The translations under genes were made by a program, and so were the position numbers. The notes under the pieces are model-generated. The model was not told the DNA's origin. It saw only the letters and a list, made by a program, of their open reading frames with translations, and did not search any database. A stretch of 64,000 nucleotides of DNA, from contig CAAFXE010000257.1 of the NCBI GenBank assembly GCA_900766915.1, positions 70,290-134,289 on the forward strand. The letters run 5' to 3'. Positions within the stretch are counted from its first letter, which is position 1; the number at the start of each line of letters is the position of its first letter. Of this stretch, positions 6,727-15,049 are shown in pieces. Origin of the DNA: Lachnospiraceae bacterium. Its GTDB lineage: Bacteria > Bacillota > Clostridia > Lachnospirales > Lachnospiraceae.

Positions 6727-7926
6727 TTACCTTGAAGCTCTCTCTTTTAGAATGGCATCTAAAATCCTGTCTGCTACTTCATCCTTACTCATTAACGGAA
6801 GCTGCTGCCCGCCTTTTCTTGTAATGACTGTCACAATATTGGTGTTGGTACCAAATCCAGCACCTTCCACCTTCAGGTTATTTGCAATGACCATGTCGAG
6901 ATTTTTCTTCACCAGCTTGGCCACGGAATTTTCCAGCATATTTTCAGTCTCCATGGAGAATCCACACAGGAACTGTCCTTCTTTTTTATGTTCTCCAAGA
7001 TATGCCAGAATATCTTTCGTTCTTTCCAGCGCAATGCTCATTTCCCCGTCTTTTTTCTTAACCTTCTGATCTGAAACATTGACCGGCCTATAGTCCGCCA
7101 CTGCAGCAGCCTTAATGATAATATCCTGCTTATTTGACCGGGAGGTCACTGCCTGGAACATTTCCTCGGCACTTACCACATCTACCACCTTTACAAATGG
7201 CGGAGGGATAAGCTCTGTAGGACCGCTGACCAGTGTTACGTCAGCTCCCCTCATGGCAGCTGCTTTGGCCACGGCATATCCCATTTTTCCGGTAGAATGA
7301 TTGGTAATATATCTGACCGGATCCAGTGCCTCTCTGGTAGGACCTGCAGTCACAAGAACATTCACTCCTTCCAGATCCTTTTTGGTTACCAGTGCTTTTA
7401 AAATATACTGAAGCAAAAGCTCCGGTTCCGGCATCTTTCCTTCTCCCGTATCTCCACAGGCAAGATATCCTGTGGCCGGATCGATCACTTCCATGCCATA
7501 GCATTTCAAAAGCTTCATATTGTCCTGCACGATGGAATTGCGAAACATCCTTGTATTCATGGCCGGTGCCACGATCTTCGGACACTGGCAGGCAAGAATG
7601 GTGGTGGTCAGCATATCATCTGCAAGACCGTGAGCCATTTTTCCGATGACATTGGCAGAAGCCGGTGCCACAAGAACCACATCTGCTTTCTTTGCAAGAG
7701 CCACGTGCTCCACACTGTAATCAAAATTGCGGTCAAAGGTATCGGTAAGACACTTATTTCCCGTTAAGGTTTCAAATGTAATGGGATGTATAAAATTGGT
7801 TGCATTTTTTGTCATGATCACATGGACATATGCATGGAGCTTCACCAGAGCACTGGCAAGACTTGCAATCTTGTAGGCTGCGATGCTTCCGCTGACACCC
7901 AGGATAATTGTTTTTCCTTTTAACAT
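6727..7926 (-). CDS. coaBC: Bifunctional phosphopantothenoylcysteine decarboxylase / phosphopantothenate-cysteine ligase
   Basis: Joins cysteine to 4'-phosphopantothenate (CoaB) and decarboxylates the product to 4'-phosphopantetheine (CoaC), two steps of CoA synthesis. The CoaC half (about residues 1-180) begins with ILGVSGSIAAYK, has the active-site region VLVAPASANVIGKMAHGLADD with conserved PASANT-like motif, and PAMNTRM around residue 121. The CoaB half starts near GVNVLVTAGPTREALDPVRY and contains ITNHSTGKMGYA. Length 399 aa matches the family. Its own promoter at 7991-8019 interlocks with that of divergent coaX. Confidence 0.97.
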   Translation of the reverse strand: MLKGKTIILGVSGSIAAYKIASLASALVKLHAYVHVIMTKNATNFIHPITFETLTGNKCLTDTFDRNFDYSVEHVALAKKADVVLVAPASANVIGKMAHGLADDMLTTTILACQCPKIVAPAMNTRMFRNSIVQDNMKLLKCYGMEVIDPATGYLACGDTGEGKMPEPELLLQYILKALVTKKDLEGVNVLVTAGPTREALDPVRYITNHSTGKMGYAVAKAAAMRGADVTLVSGPTELIPPPFVKVVDVVSAEEMFQAVTSRSNKQDIIIKAAAVADYRPVNVSDQKVKKKDGEMSIALERTKDILAYLGEHKKEGQFLCGFSMETENMLENSVAKLVKKNLDMVIANNLKVEGAGFGTNTNIVTVITRKGGQQLPLMSKDEVADRILDAILKERASR

Positions 7927-7943
7927 ATTTCTATCCTCTTTTT

Positions 7944-7968
7944 ATTACTGTTCACTCTATACAGTAAC
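7944..7968. repeat. Degenerate copy of the GTTACTGTTCAC...CAGTAAC palindrome
   Basis: ATTACTGTTCACTC is followed by CAGTAAC, matching the better-preserved copies at 55516 and 63902. It lies in the coaBC 5' leader. Confidence 0.45.
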
Positions 7969-7990
7969 TACAACTCGACATATTATTTTC

Positions 7991-8035
7991 AGTATATCAA
8001 AATTCATTGATTTTTACAAGTTCCGGTGCTACACT
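7991..8035. promoter_or_regulatory. Interlocked divergent promoters of coaBC (minus) and coaX (plus)
   Basis: Minus strand: TTGTAA (8014-8019), 17 bases, TATACT (7991-7996), driving coaBC. Plus strand: TTGATT (8007-8012), 17 bases, TACACT (8030-8035), driving coaX. Each -35 lies inside the other promoter's spacer, so polymerase can occupy only one at a time. The inverted repeat ATCAA-N6-TTGAT (7996-8011) sits across both. The coaX -10 region shares TCCGGTGCTA with the promoter at 5922. Confidence 0.65.
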
Positions 8036-8144
8036 TAAAACAATTATTTCAGGAGACAACGCCTGCGGGAAACGGATAGATACTGTCTGGGTGTCACTCG
8101 AAATAAAACTGTAAAAGTACGAGACTGTCAAAACGGAGGAAACT

Positions 8145-8912
8145 ATGATATTAGCAATAGATATTGGAAATACAAACATCGTCGTGGGATGCTTTGATGA
8201 AGAAGAAGTGCTGTTTGTGGAACGTGTCTCCACAGACCACACAAAGACGGAGCTGGAATATGCCATCAGCTTAAAGAACGTGCTGGAAATCTACGGCATT
8301 CACCCGGATCAGGTAAGCGGAGGAATCATTTCCTCTGTTGTACCGCCACTGACCAACGTACTGAAAGCTTCTGCAGAAAAGATCATTTCCGGACAGGTGC
8401 TTGTTGTAGGTCCGGGCGTCAAAACCGGACTGAATATCCTGATGGACAACCCGGCTTCTGTAGGAAGCGACCTGGTGGTGGATGCTGTGGCTGCCATCCA
8501 CGAATACCCGGTACCTTTGATCTTTATTGATATGGGAACTGCTACCACCATTTCTGTCATTGATGAGGAAAAACGCTATCGGGGCGGCATGATCATGCCT
8601 GGAATCCGCGTTTCCATGGACTCCCTAACCTCCAGAACTGCACAGCTTCCCCACATCAGTGTGGAGCCGCCCAAAAAACTCATTGGACGCAACACCATTG
8701 ACTGTATGAAAAGCGGTATGATCTACGGGAATGCCTCCTGTGTCGATGGTATGATCCGTCGGATCAAAAAAGAACTTGGACGGGAAGATATGACCGTCAT
8801 TGCCACAGGCGGACTTGCCAGGATGATCATTCCTCACTGTGAGGAAACGATCATCTATGACAATGAGCTGCTGCTAAAAGGCTTACGTCTCATTTATGAG
8901 AAAAATCAATAG
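8145..8912 (+). CDS. coaX: Type III pantothenate kinase
   Basis: ATP-dependent phosphorylation of pantothenate, the first committed step of CoA synthesis. It is an ASKHA-fold enzyme: phosphate-1 motif AIDIGNTNIVVG at residues 4-15, VGSDLVVDAVAA near 107, phosphate-2 motif FIDMGTATT near 127, GGMIMPGI around 148, and the adenosine motif VIATGGLARMI near 223. Length 255 aa matches CoaX. The start follows CGGAGGAA. It has its own promoter, divergent from coaBC. Type III kinases resist feedback by CoA and most pantothenamide analogues (family knowledge). Confidence 0.97.
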   Translation: MILAIDIGNTNIVVGCFDEEEVLFVERVSTDHTKTELEYAISLKNVLEIYGIHPDQVSGGIISSVVPPLTNVLKASAEKIISGQVLVVGPGVKTGLNILMDNPASVGSDLVVDAVAAIHEYPVPLIFIDMGTATTISVIDEEKRYRGGMIMPGIRVSMDSLTSRTAQLPHISVEPPKKLIGRNTIDCMKSGMIYGNASCVDGMIRRIKKELGREDMTVIATGGLARMIIPHCEETIIYDNELLLKGLRLIYEKNQ

Positions 8913-8920
8913 AAAATAAT

Positions 8921-8974
8921 CAAGTGGGACAGGTTTCTCGACTCCGTACGGAGTCGAGAAACCTGTCCCACTTG
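8921..8974. repeat. Perfect 54-bp palindrome without spacer
   Basis: The left half (8921-8947, beginning CAAGTGGGACAGG) is the exact reverse complement of the right half (8948-8974, ending CCTGTCCCACTTG); the centre is GT|AC. It lies between the convergent ends of coaX and the permease gene. There is no T run, so it is not a standard terminator. The GGGACAGG/CCTGTCCC arms resemble small palindromic elements common in clostridia. Confidence 0.9.
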
Positions 8975-8983
8975 GCTTACTAT

Positions 8984-10273
8984 CTATTTCTTAAATCTTT
9001 CGACAAATTTTTCCCATTTTTTCAGTCTTTCTACTTTACCCAGATTTTTCTGCACATTTCTTGCATCACGTTCTACACGCCTGTCCGGATAACGGGAGCG
9101 ATAATCCTCCACCACTGTATCCATTTCCTTTTCACGCAGTTTTCGAAATACATACTTGCTGACCAGAAAATAGATGACAGAAAAGGTGGGTACACCGATG
9201 ACCATTCCTACAAATCCGAACAGATCTCCGAAGATCAGAATGGAAAACAATACCCAAATGCTTCCAAGTCCCGTACTCTGACCTAAAATGGCAGGTCCTA
9301 AAATATTGCCGTCAAACTGCTGCAGGATCACTACAAAGATGATGAAATACAATGCCTGAATGGGATTTACCGTTAAGATCAGGATTACACCCGGAACTGC
9401 ACCGATAAAGGGGCCAAAAAACGGAATAATATTGGTCACTCCTACAATGGTGCTGATCAGTACCGGATAGGGCATTTTCATCAATGACACACAGATAAAG
9501 CAGATTACGCCGATAATGAGGGAATCCAAAAGCTTCCCTCTGATAAATCCGCCAAAACACTGATCCATTTCATAGGTGACCTGAAAAATCCCATCAATAT
9601 GTTTTTTGGGTGCAATGGCACTTACCACCATTTTTGCCTGGCGCTTTAACTTGTCCGCGGAGCTTAACACATAGATACAGACAATGATTCCGATGACAAA
9701 ATTAAACAGGAATCCAAACACGGAGATCACACTGGCAGACAATGTTGTGAGCAATTCCTGTGCTTTAGGAATCAGTGTATCGCGAAGCCACATTTCCAAC
9801 TGCGTAGAAGAGCTTTTCAATGCAAGATTTGCCGTCTCCTGAAGCTTTGGATTATCCTGAAGAAGTCCTGTGATCCACTTGGATAAGCTGTCTACCATAG
9901 AAGGCATTCCGATCACAATGGATGTGATGCTTTCCAAAAGCTGGGGCAGCAACATCCAAAGCAGCAGATAAATCGACAGTCCAAACAACAGTAATCCCAG
10001 AAAAATCCCTACTGTCTGGGAAAGCTTTTTATACTTTTCTCCCGTCATCTTATCAAGATAAGCTGTAATGGCCTGGCTGATGGGATAGATTAAATACGCC
10101 ATAACACAGCCAATGATAAAGGGCATCAGGGTATCGATGACAGCCTTCAGATAGTAAAATACAATATCCATCTTAAACAATAAGAAAAAGAAAAGGATAC
10201 TTAAGGAGATGGCACCGAATCCTGCCAGCATGAAATAAATATATTCCTCAAATTTATCTTTTTTCAAAATCAA
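8984..10273 (-). CDS. AI-2E family transporter (UPF0118-type polytopic membrane protein), 429 aa
   Basis: Integral membrane protein with about eight helices: two near residues 15-70, one near 80-110, an extracytoplasmic helical stretch (about 120-190), then clustered helices from 195 to 370. The sequence TNIIPFFGPFIGAVPG near residue 280 is characteristic of the AI-2E/PerM family, as is the late GDLFGFVGMVIGVPTF. The C-terminal 50 residues are basic and cytoplasmic. Family members export AI-2 or act as Na+/H+ antiporters; the substrate is not predictable here. It overlaps the CPBP gene by four bases, forming a three-gene minus-strand operon. Confidence 0.88.
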   Translation of the reverse strand: MILKKDKFEEYIYFMLAGFGAISLSILFFFLLFKMDIVFYYLKAVIDTLMPFIIGCVMAYLIYPISQAITAYLDKMTGEKYKKLSQTVGIFLGLLLFGLSIYLLLWMLLPQLLESITSIVIGMPSMVDSLSKWITGLLQDNPKLQETANLALKSSSTQLEMWLRDTLIPKAQELLTTLSASVISVFGFLFNFVIGIIVCIYVLSSADKLKRQAKMVVSAIAPKKHIDGIFQVTYEMDQCFGGFIRGKLLDSLIIGVICFICVSLMKMPYPVLISTIVGVTNIIPFFGPFIGAVPGVILILTVNPIQALYFIIFVVILQQFDGNILGPAILGQSTGLGSIWVLFSILIFGDLFGFVGMVIGVPTFSVIYFLVSKYVFRKLREKEMDTVVEDYRSRYPDRRVERDARNVQKNLGKVERLKKWEKFVERFKK

Positions 10274-11202
10274 TCATCCTTTCTTTCCTGCTCCTGGTAC
10301 TCTTTCGCAAGCTGCTTTAAGGTATCCGGTTCTTTCTCCACAAATTCCAGTTCCACTGAAGGATTGGTCTGTTTCATCCATTTCCAGCCATGGAAGAAAA
10401 CAAGGAAGGAAATGCAGGTGATCAGACTGTAGCCTACCAGATTGCTCAACGCACGGCTTACTACTTCACTGGAACCCAGAAGAATCACACACAAATTTGC
10501 AGACATATGGGCCACAATGGGAGCCCACAGACTGTCATAGCGTTCATATACCCACACGAAAAACAATCCCAGGATAAATGCATAGATTCCCTGCACTACA
10601 TTGAAATGATAAATTCCAAACACAAGAGCGGAAAAGATCATGGCATTTTTCTTTCCCCAGTAATGTTTCATACGAAGGTAGGTGACTCCGCGATGGCTAA
10701 GCTCTTCCACGATACATGCAAAGATTCCGCCGCCCAGGATCTGGAGAAACAATCCGCCCCCAAAGATCACCTCATTGGTCTCCTCATATCCGGTAAAAAG
10801 ATAGGGAAGAGGGGTTAAGGAGATCAGATTGTTCATCCCCACTGCCAAAGCTGCACCGCACAGGATCACTGCACAGTAATCTTTATTTCCTATTGGAATA
10901 TTTCTTTTGACCCTTCCCTCACGGATACTGTCCTTTTTATACATTCTGTAATAAACAGGGATACAGATCAGTGCCGCAAGGATGAGAAACAGCATGGCAT
11001 ATTGATAATACTGCTCCATCACAGATTGGGATAAAACATTCATATCCACCATCCCCGATGCATCCGCACCGGACAGGCTGCCAACAATCATCATTGCCAG
11101 CGTTCCGATGATACTTACCACATTCTGAGCTGCCATATAAATCAGCAATGGCCATAATACATTCCAGCATTTTAATAAAAAGGATTCTTTTTTCACTCTC
11201 AT
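10270..11202 (-). CDS. CPBP-family intramembrane glutamic endopeptidase (Abi/Rce1-like), 310 aa
   Basis: Polytopic membrane protein with about eight hydrophobic segments and the Abi/CAAX-protease motifs: EELSHRG (the EExxxR motif, near residue 167), FGIYHFNVVQG (the second, histidine-bearing motif), and a final HMSANL. A long cytoplasmic tail follows. Bacterial members process peptides or contribute to bacteriocin immunity; no bacteriocin gene is nearby. The ATG shares one base with the upstream stop (TAATG) and the stop overlaps the AI-2E gene, so translation is coupled. Confidence 0.87.
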   Translation of the reverse strand: MRVKKESFLLKCWNVLWPLLIYMAAQNVVSIIGTLAMMIVGSLSGADASGMVDMNVLSQSVMEQYYQYAMLFLILAALICIPVYYRMYKKDSIREGRVKRNIPIGNKDYCAVILCGAALAVGMNNLISLTPLPYLFTGYEETNEVIFGGGLFLQILGGGIFACIVEELSHRGVTYLRMKHYWGKKNAMIFSALVFGIYHFNVVQGIYAFILGLFFVWVYERYDSLWAPIVAHMSANLCVILLGSSEVVSRALSNLVGYSLITCISFLVFFHGWKWMKQTNPSVELEFVEKEPDTLKQLAKEYQEQERKDD

Positions 11203-12068
11203 TACCTTCCTTTGGTCACAGATTTTACAAAACTTCCGGCTTTTTGTCCCGCATCCTCACCAATGAGGTTTAAACCGGTCTGGGTAAAATGGATGCCGTC
11301 TTCCATATAGGGCGGTTCACTGATTTCTTTTGGTAATGTGGAAACCAGCACAAAATTTTCATCTCCGGCACACAGATTTTCCTGCACCGACTGAATATAA
11401 GAGGTATCAATGGTCTCTCCGGCCATGATCACATTTCCAATCTGGATCAGAAAACACCGCTCCACTCCATAGGGCTGCAGAGTATGTAACAGATTTTGCA
11501 TTCCACCAATATACTGATCTGATGTAGTGGCACAGTAGGCATCGGTCTCACCCTGAAACCATACCATGTAAATGTGACGGATATTGACCTTTTGCTCTGT
11601 CATAACCCTCTTTGCATTTTCCAGCCTCTCAATCACATCCTCCACAAGATAGCGGTTAAAGGAACTAACCTGTGCAGAGCCACGGGATGCAGATACCGCA
11701 ACAACACGTTCCTTCGTCTCTTTATAATATGCATTCACAAAGGAAGTCACCAAAGACCCGCCTCTTTCCAGAAGCTCCCGGTCATCCAGATACCCTTCTT
11801 TATGTTCTTTCTCCCCAAAGGGTTCCTGTAGGATACATAACTCATCCGGACGGGTAATGGCCTTATATTCATAGCCCGCTCCTTTGATCAGCTCCGGTGC
11901 CAGTGCCGCATCGCCTCCTGCACCGCTCATATTGCTCTGACCCATAAAAAGAATGAGATCAGCTTCTTTTAATGTATAATAATCGTCATATAGAAATTTT
12001 GCTCCCCCTGCTGCCACCAGGAATACCAGCAGGATCAAAAGGTATTTCATCCATTTCTTTTTCAACAT
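11202..12068 (-). CDS. Membrane-anchored SASA-type carbohydrate esterase (sialate O-acetylesterase-like), 288 aa
   Basis: An N-terminal signal anchor (residues about 8-25) is followed by an extracytoplasmic SGNH-fold domain of the SASA/DUF303 type. Block I is LILFMGQSNMSG (nucleophile Ser near 45), MVWFQGETDAY is the second conserved block, and DGIHFTQTG near residue 257 carries the Asp-His dyad. Relatives remove acetyl groups from sialic acid or xylan at the surface; the substrate here is not known. First gene of the operon with the CPBP and AI-2E genes. The region from 12069 to 12233 holds its leader; I see no convincing promoter there. Confidence 0.83.
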   Translation of the reverse strand: MLKKKWMKYLLILLVFLVAAGGAKFLYDDYYTLKEADLILFMGQSNMSGAGGDAALAPELIKGAGYEYKAITRPDELCILQEPFGEKEHKEGYLDDRELLERGGSLVTSFVNAYYKETKERVVAVSASRGSAQVSSFNRYLVEDVIERLENAKRVMTEQKVNIRHIYMVWFQGETDAYCATTSDQYIGGMQNLLHTLQPYGVERCFLIQIGNVIMAGETIDTSYIQSVQENLCAGDENFVLVSTLPKEISEPPYMEDGIHFTQTGLNLIGEDAGQKAGSFVKSVTKGR

Positions 12069-12233
12069 GCCTTTTTCCTTTTGCCAGATGATACTCTCTT
12101 CGATACTATGACACCTGACAGTAACAAGTATAACCTATAATGAAAAAAAGTTCTACGTCAGAACTCAAAAAACTTCACGTAATCTTTTGATACATGTAAC
12201 ACTCATTACCTGAACGGGATAAATCGTTCCAAC

Positions 12234-12266
12234 AAAAAAAGCCTGCGTTTTTTGCAGGCTTTTTTT
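12234..12266 (-). terminator. Strong terminator of argS
   Basis: AAAAAAAGCCTGC and GCAGGCTTTTTTT pair perfectly around a T-rich loop, immediately after the argS stop codon. The symmetric A and T runs allow function in both directions. Confidence 0.93.
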
Positions 12267-12268
12267 GT

Positions 12269-14035
12269 TTACATTCTTTCCGGTGCTTCAAAACCAAGCA
12301 CATGAATACAGGTTTCTAATACTTTTCTGGTGAGAATCAAAAGGGCAATATAGGATGCCTGTTTCTTCTCATCTACCTCTCCCATAATCTTTGTTTCATG
12401 ATAGAATTTGTTAAATGCATTTGCCAGATCGTAGATAAATGCACAAACCTTATGGGGAGCCTGTTCTGCACAGGCATTTTCCATCATGGCATTGAATTTG
12501 GTAAGCTCTAACATCAGTGCTTTTTCACTCTCGTTGGTGGGCTCACCAATCTTTAAGGAAGGAATGCTTCCCTTCAGCTCTTCATATTTTCTTAAAATAG
12601 ACTTGATACGGGCAATGGTATAAAGGATATATGGACCTGTATCTCCTTCAGAAGAAGTAAATCTGTCAATATCAAAGATATAATCTTTAGATGCCTGGTT
12701 AGAAAGATCTCCGTATTTTACAGCAGAAAGACCGATGATCTTCGCTGTTTTTCTTGCATCCTCTTCAGACATTTCCCCGCGTTCCATAATTTTTTGGTAC
12801 ATCTGCTCATTGATATCCGCAATGAGTGTCTCCAGTCTCATTACACCGCCGTCACGGGTCTTAAACGGTTTTCCGTCCTTGCCGTTCATGGTACCAAAGC
12901 CTAAGAATTTAAGCTCTGTATTTTCTCCTACAATACCAGTCTTCTTTGCACAACGAAATACCTGGATAAAATGCATTTCCTGACGTTTATCTACCACATA
13001 AATCACCTTGTCCGGATGGAAATCTTCTTCACGCTGAACTAAAGTAGCAAGGTCTGTGGTCGTATAAAGGCTTGCTCCGTCAGATTTTAAGATCATACAC
13101 GGAGGAATTTCCTTGGTATCTGTTTCTTCTTTGACATCTACTACCAGGGCACCTTCACTCATGTAGGCAAAGCCTTCTGCCTTCAGTCTTTCCACCATGG
13201 CCGGGATGTAAGCCTGGGCATCCGATTCACCCTTCCACAAGTCGAAGGATACATCCAGATTTTCATAGTTCTTTTTCAGGTCTGTAACAGATACATTTAA
13301 AATGTGCTGTAACAGTGCCCGGTATCCTCTTCTTCCCTGCTGCAGTTCATGGGTTGCCTGCATGGCAGCCTCTTTGTAAGCCTCATCTGTCTTGGAACGG
13401 CCGCTGGCTGTAGGGTAGATCTCTTCTAATTCGGAAATGGTAAATGGTGCTTCCTTTGGATATTCTCCTTCAAAGCTTTCATCATAATATACCAGATCCG
13501 GTTTTCTTTCCCGAAGCTCTGTAATAATGAGTCCAAGCTGAAGCCCCCAGTCTCCTAAGTGTACGTCACCGATGACATGATGACCCATAAACTTACTGAT
13601 ACGCTTTACGCTTTCTCCGATGATGGCAGAACGAAGATGTCCCACATGGAGCGGTTTTGCAACATTTGGTCCGCCGTAATCGATAACAATGGTCTCCGGC
13701 TTTTCTGTCCTGTCGCAGCCAAGACGCTCACTGTCTGACATACCGTTTAAGTAGTCTGACAGAAAGGAAGATGCCAGCTTGATATTGATAAATCCGGGAT
13801 TTACTGCAGTCACTTCTGAAAAGCAAGCACTTTTTTCCAGGTGCTCCACCACTGCATTTGCGATCATGATCGGTGCCTTACGGTACTGCTTGGCTGCCGC
13901 CATGGCACCATTACACTGATATTCACAAAGATCCGGTCGGTTGGATAAAGATACCTTTGCAAATTTAGTATCAATTTCTGCCGCATCAAAGGCCTTTACA
14001 ACCTCAGCTTCGATCAAATCTATAATTTTCTTCAT
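12269..14035 (-). CDS. argS: Arginine-tRNA ligase
   Basis: Class I aminoacyl-tRNA synthetase charging tRNA-Arg. It starts with the Arg-specific tRNA-recognition N-domain (about residues 1-110), then GPNVAKPLHVGHLRSAIIG containing the HVGH form of the HIGH motif near residue 133. GKPFKTRDGG takes the place of the KMSKS loop, and the C-terminal anticodon-binding DALR domain begins near residue 465 and ends in APERM. Length (588 aa) is normal. It is monocistronic, with a promoter overlapping the end of nfo and its own terminator. No T-box leader is visible. Confidence 0.97.
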   Translation of the reverse strand: MKKIIDLIEAEVVKAFDAAEIDTKFAKVSLSNRPDLCEYQCNGAMAAAKQYRKAPIMIANAVVEHLEKSACFSEVTAVNPGFINIKLASSFLSDYLNGMSDSERLGCDRTEKPETIVIDYGGPNVAKPLHVGHLRSAIIGESVKRISKFMGHHVIGDVHLGDWGLQLGLIITELRERKPDLVYYDESFEGEYPKEAPFTISELEEIYPTASGRSKTDEAYKEAAMQATHELQQGRRGYRALLQHILNVSVTDLKKNYENLDVSFDLWKGESDAQAYIPAMVERLKAEGFAYMSEGALVVDVKEETDTKEIPPCMILKSDGASLYTTTDLATLVQREEDFHPDKVIYVVDKRQEMHFIQVFRCAKKTGIVGENTELKFLGFGTMNGKDGKPFKTRDGGVMRLETLIADINEQMYQKIMERGEMSEEDARKTAKIIGLSAVKYGDLSNQASKDYIFDIDRFTSSEGDTGPYILYTIARIKSILRKYEELKGSIPSLKIGEPTNESEKALMLELTKFNAMMENACAEQAPHKVCAFIYDLANAFNKFYHETKIMGEVDEKKQASYIALLILTRKVLETCIHVLGFEAPERM

Positions 14036-14144
14036 GGAATTTCCTTTCTTTTATATAAAATTGAGCAACCGTTCAGCATCATTCATATCCAGAAGGTACC
14101 AAACAGTCACGAAGTTGGACGTAAATAGTGTTTCGCAGGCACTT

Positions 14145-14173
14145 ATTATAGCATCTTCTGCAGGTTTTTTCAA
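14145..14173 (-). promoter_or_regulatory. Promoter of argS
   Basis: On the minus strand TTGAAA (14168-14173), 17 bases, perfect TATAAT (14145-14150). The -35 abuts the nfo stop codon. The leader of about 100 bases shows no T-box GGGTGG-type signature. Confidence 0.75.
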
Positions 14174-15049
14174 TCACCTAACGCATCTGCGAAGTCTTGC
14201 AATCTCCTCCCTGTATGGCGGGAAGCTGTTCTTGCTTCCATCCTCTGCCGGAATGTAGGGCGTTTCCAGGATTTTGGGTACAGTCATAAAATCCGGATGA
14301 TATACAATGTTCCTTATGGCATCAAAACCAATCTCTCCCTGTCCAAGATTGGCATGGCGGTCTTTTGACGCTCCCCGCACATTTTTGCTGTCATTGATAT
14401 GAAATGCTGCAATCTGATCCTTTCCAATGAGACGGTCAAAGTGATCGATCACTCCGTCAAAATCATGAATGATATCATAGCCTGCATCATGGGTATGACA
14501 GGTGTCAAAGCAAACCCGAAGCTTGTCATTATGCACCACTCCATCGTAGATCATGGCAAGCTCTTCAAAGCTTCTGCCGATTTCCGTTCCTTTTCCCGCC
14601 ATAGTTTCCAGTGCAATATAGCAGGAAGTGTCCTTTGTCAAAACCTCATTGATGCCCTTTACGATGGATGCTACTCCGGCTTCCAGACCAGCACCCACAT
14701 GGGCTCCCGGATGAAGCACCAGCACATGGCTTCCCATGGCCACGGTTCTTTCAAGCTCCAGAGCGAGAAATTCCACTGCCAGTTCATAGGTTTCCGGTTT
14801 CACTGTATTTCCAAGGTTGATGATATAAGGTGCATGGACGATAAACTCTTCGATTCCTTTTTCTGCCATTAGCTTTCTGGCTGCATCAATATTTAATTCC
14901 GACAAATCTTTTCTTTTGGTGTTCTGAGGTGCGCCGGTATAGATCATAAAGGTATTGGCCTCGTAGGACAATGCTTCCTCTACAGAACCAAGCATCATTT
15001 TTTTACCGCTCATGCCTACATGAGAACCGATTTTTAACTGATTATTCAT
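14174..15049 (-). CDS. nfo: Endonuclease IV (AP endonuclease)
   Basis: Zinc-dependent 5' AP endonuclease of base excision repair, with a TIM-barrel fold. Conserved stretches include IGSHVGMSGKK at the N-terminus, FIVHAPYIINLGN, VLHPGAHVGAG, ALETMAGKGTEIG (Glu ligand), VCFDTCHTHDAGYD (Asp and His ligands) and FHINDSKN, ending HANLGQGEIG. All nine expected zinc ligands appear present. At 291 aa it is normal length. It overlaps the upstream DUF815 gene by eight bases, so they are co-translated. Confidence 0.96.
   Translation of the reverse strand: MNNQLKIGSHVGMSGKKMMLGSVEEALSYEANTFMIYTGAPQNTKRKDLSELNIDAARKLMAEKGIEEFIVHAPYIINLGNTVKPETYELAVEFLALELERTVAMGSHVLVLHPGAHVGAGLEAGVASIVKGINEVLTKDTSCYIALETMAGKGTEIGRSFEELAMIYDGVVHNDKLRVCFDTCHTHDAGYDIIHDFDGVIDHFDRLIGKDQIAAFHINDSKNVRGASKDRHANLGQGEIGFDAIRNIVYHPDFMTVPKILETPYIPAEDGSKNSFPPYREEIARLRRCVR

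Noticed and set aside
7997..8266. Minus-strand 89-codon frame across the coaX start
   Set aside because: It overlaps the two promoters and coaX and has no family signal.
14036..14144. T-box riboswitch upstream of argS, and likewise upstream of glnS (28059-28184)
   Set aside because: No specifier-loop architecture or GGGTGG-type antiterminator sequence is visible and the leaders are too short.
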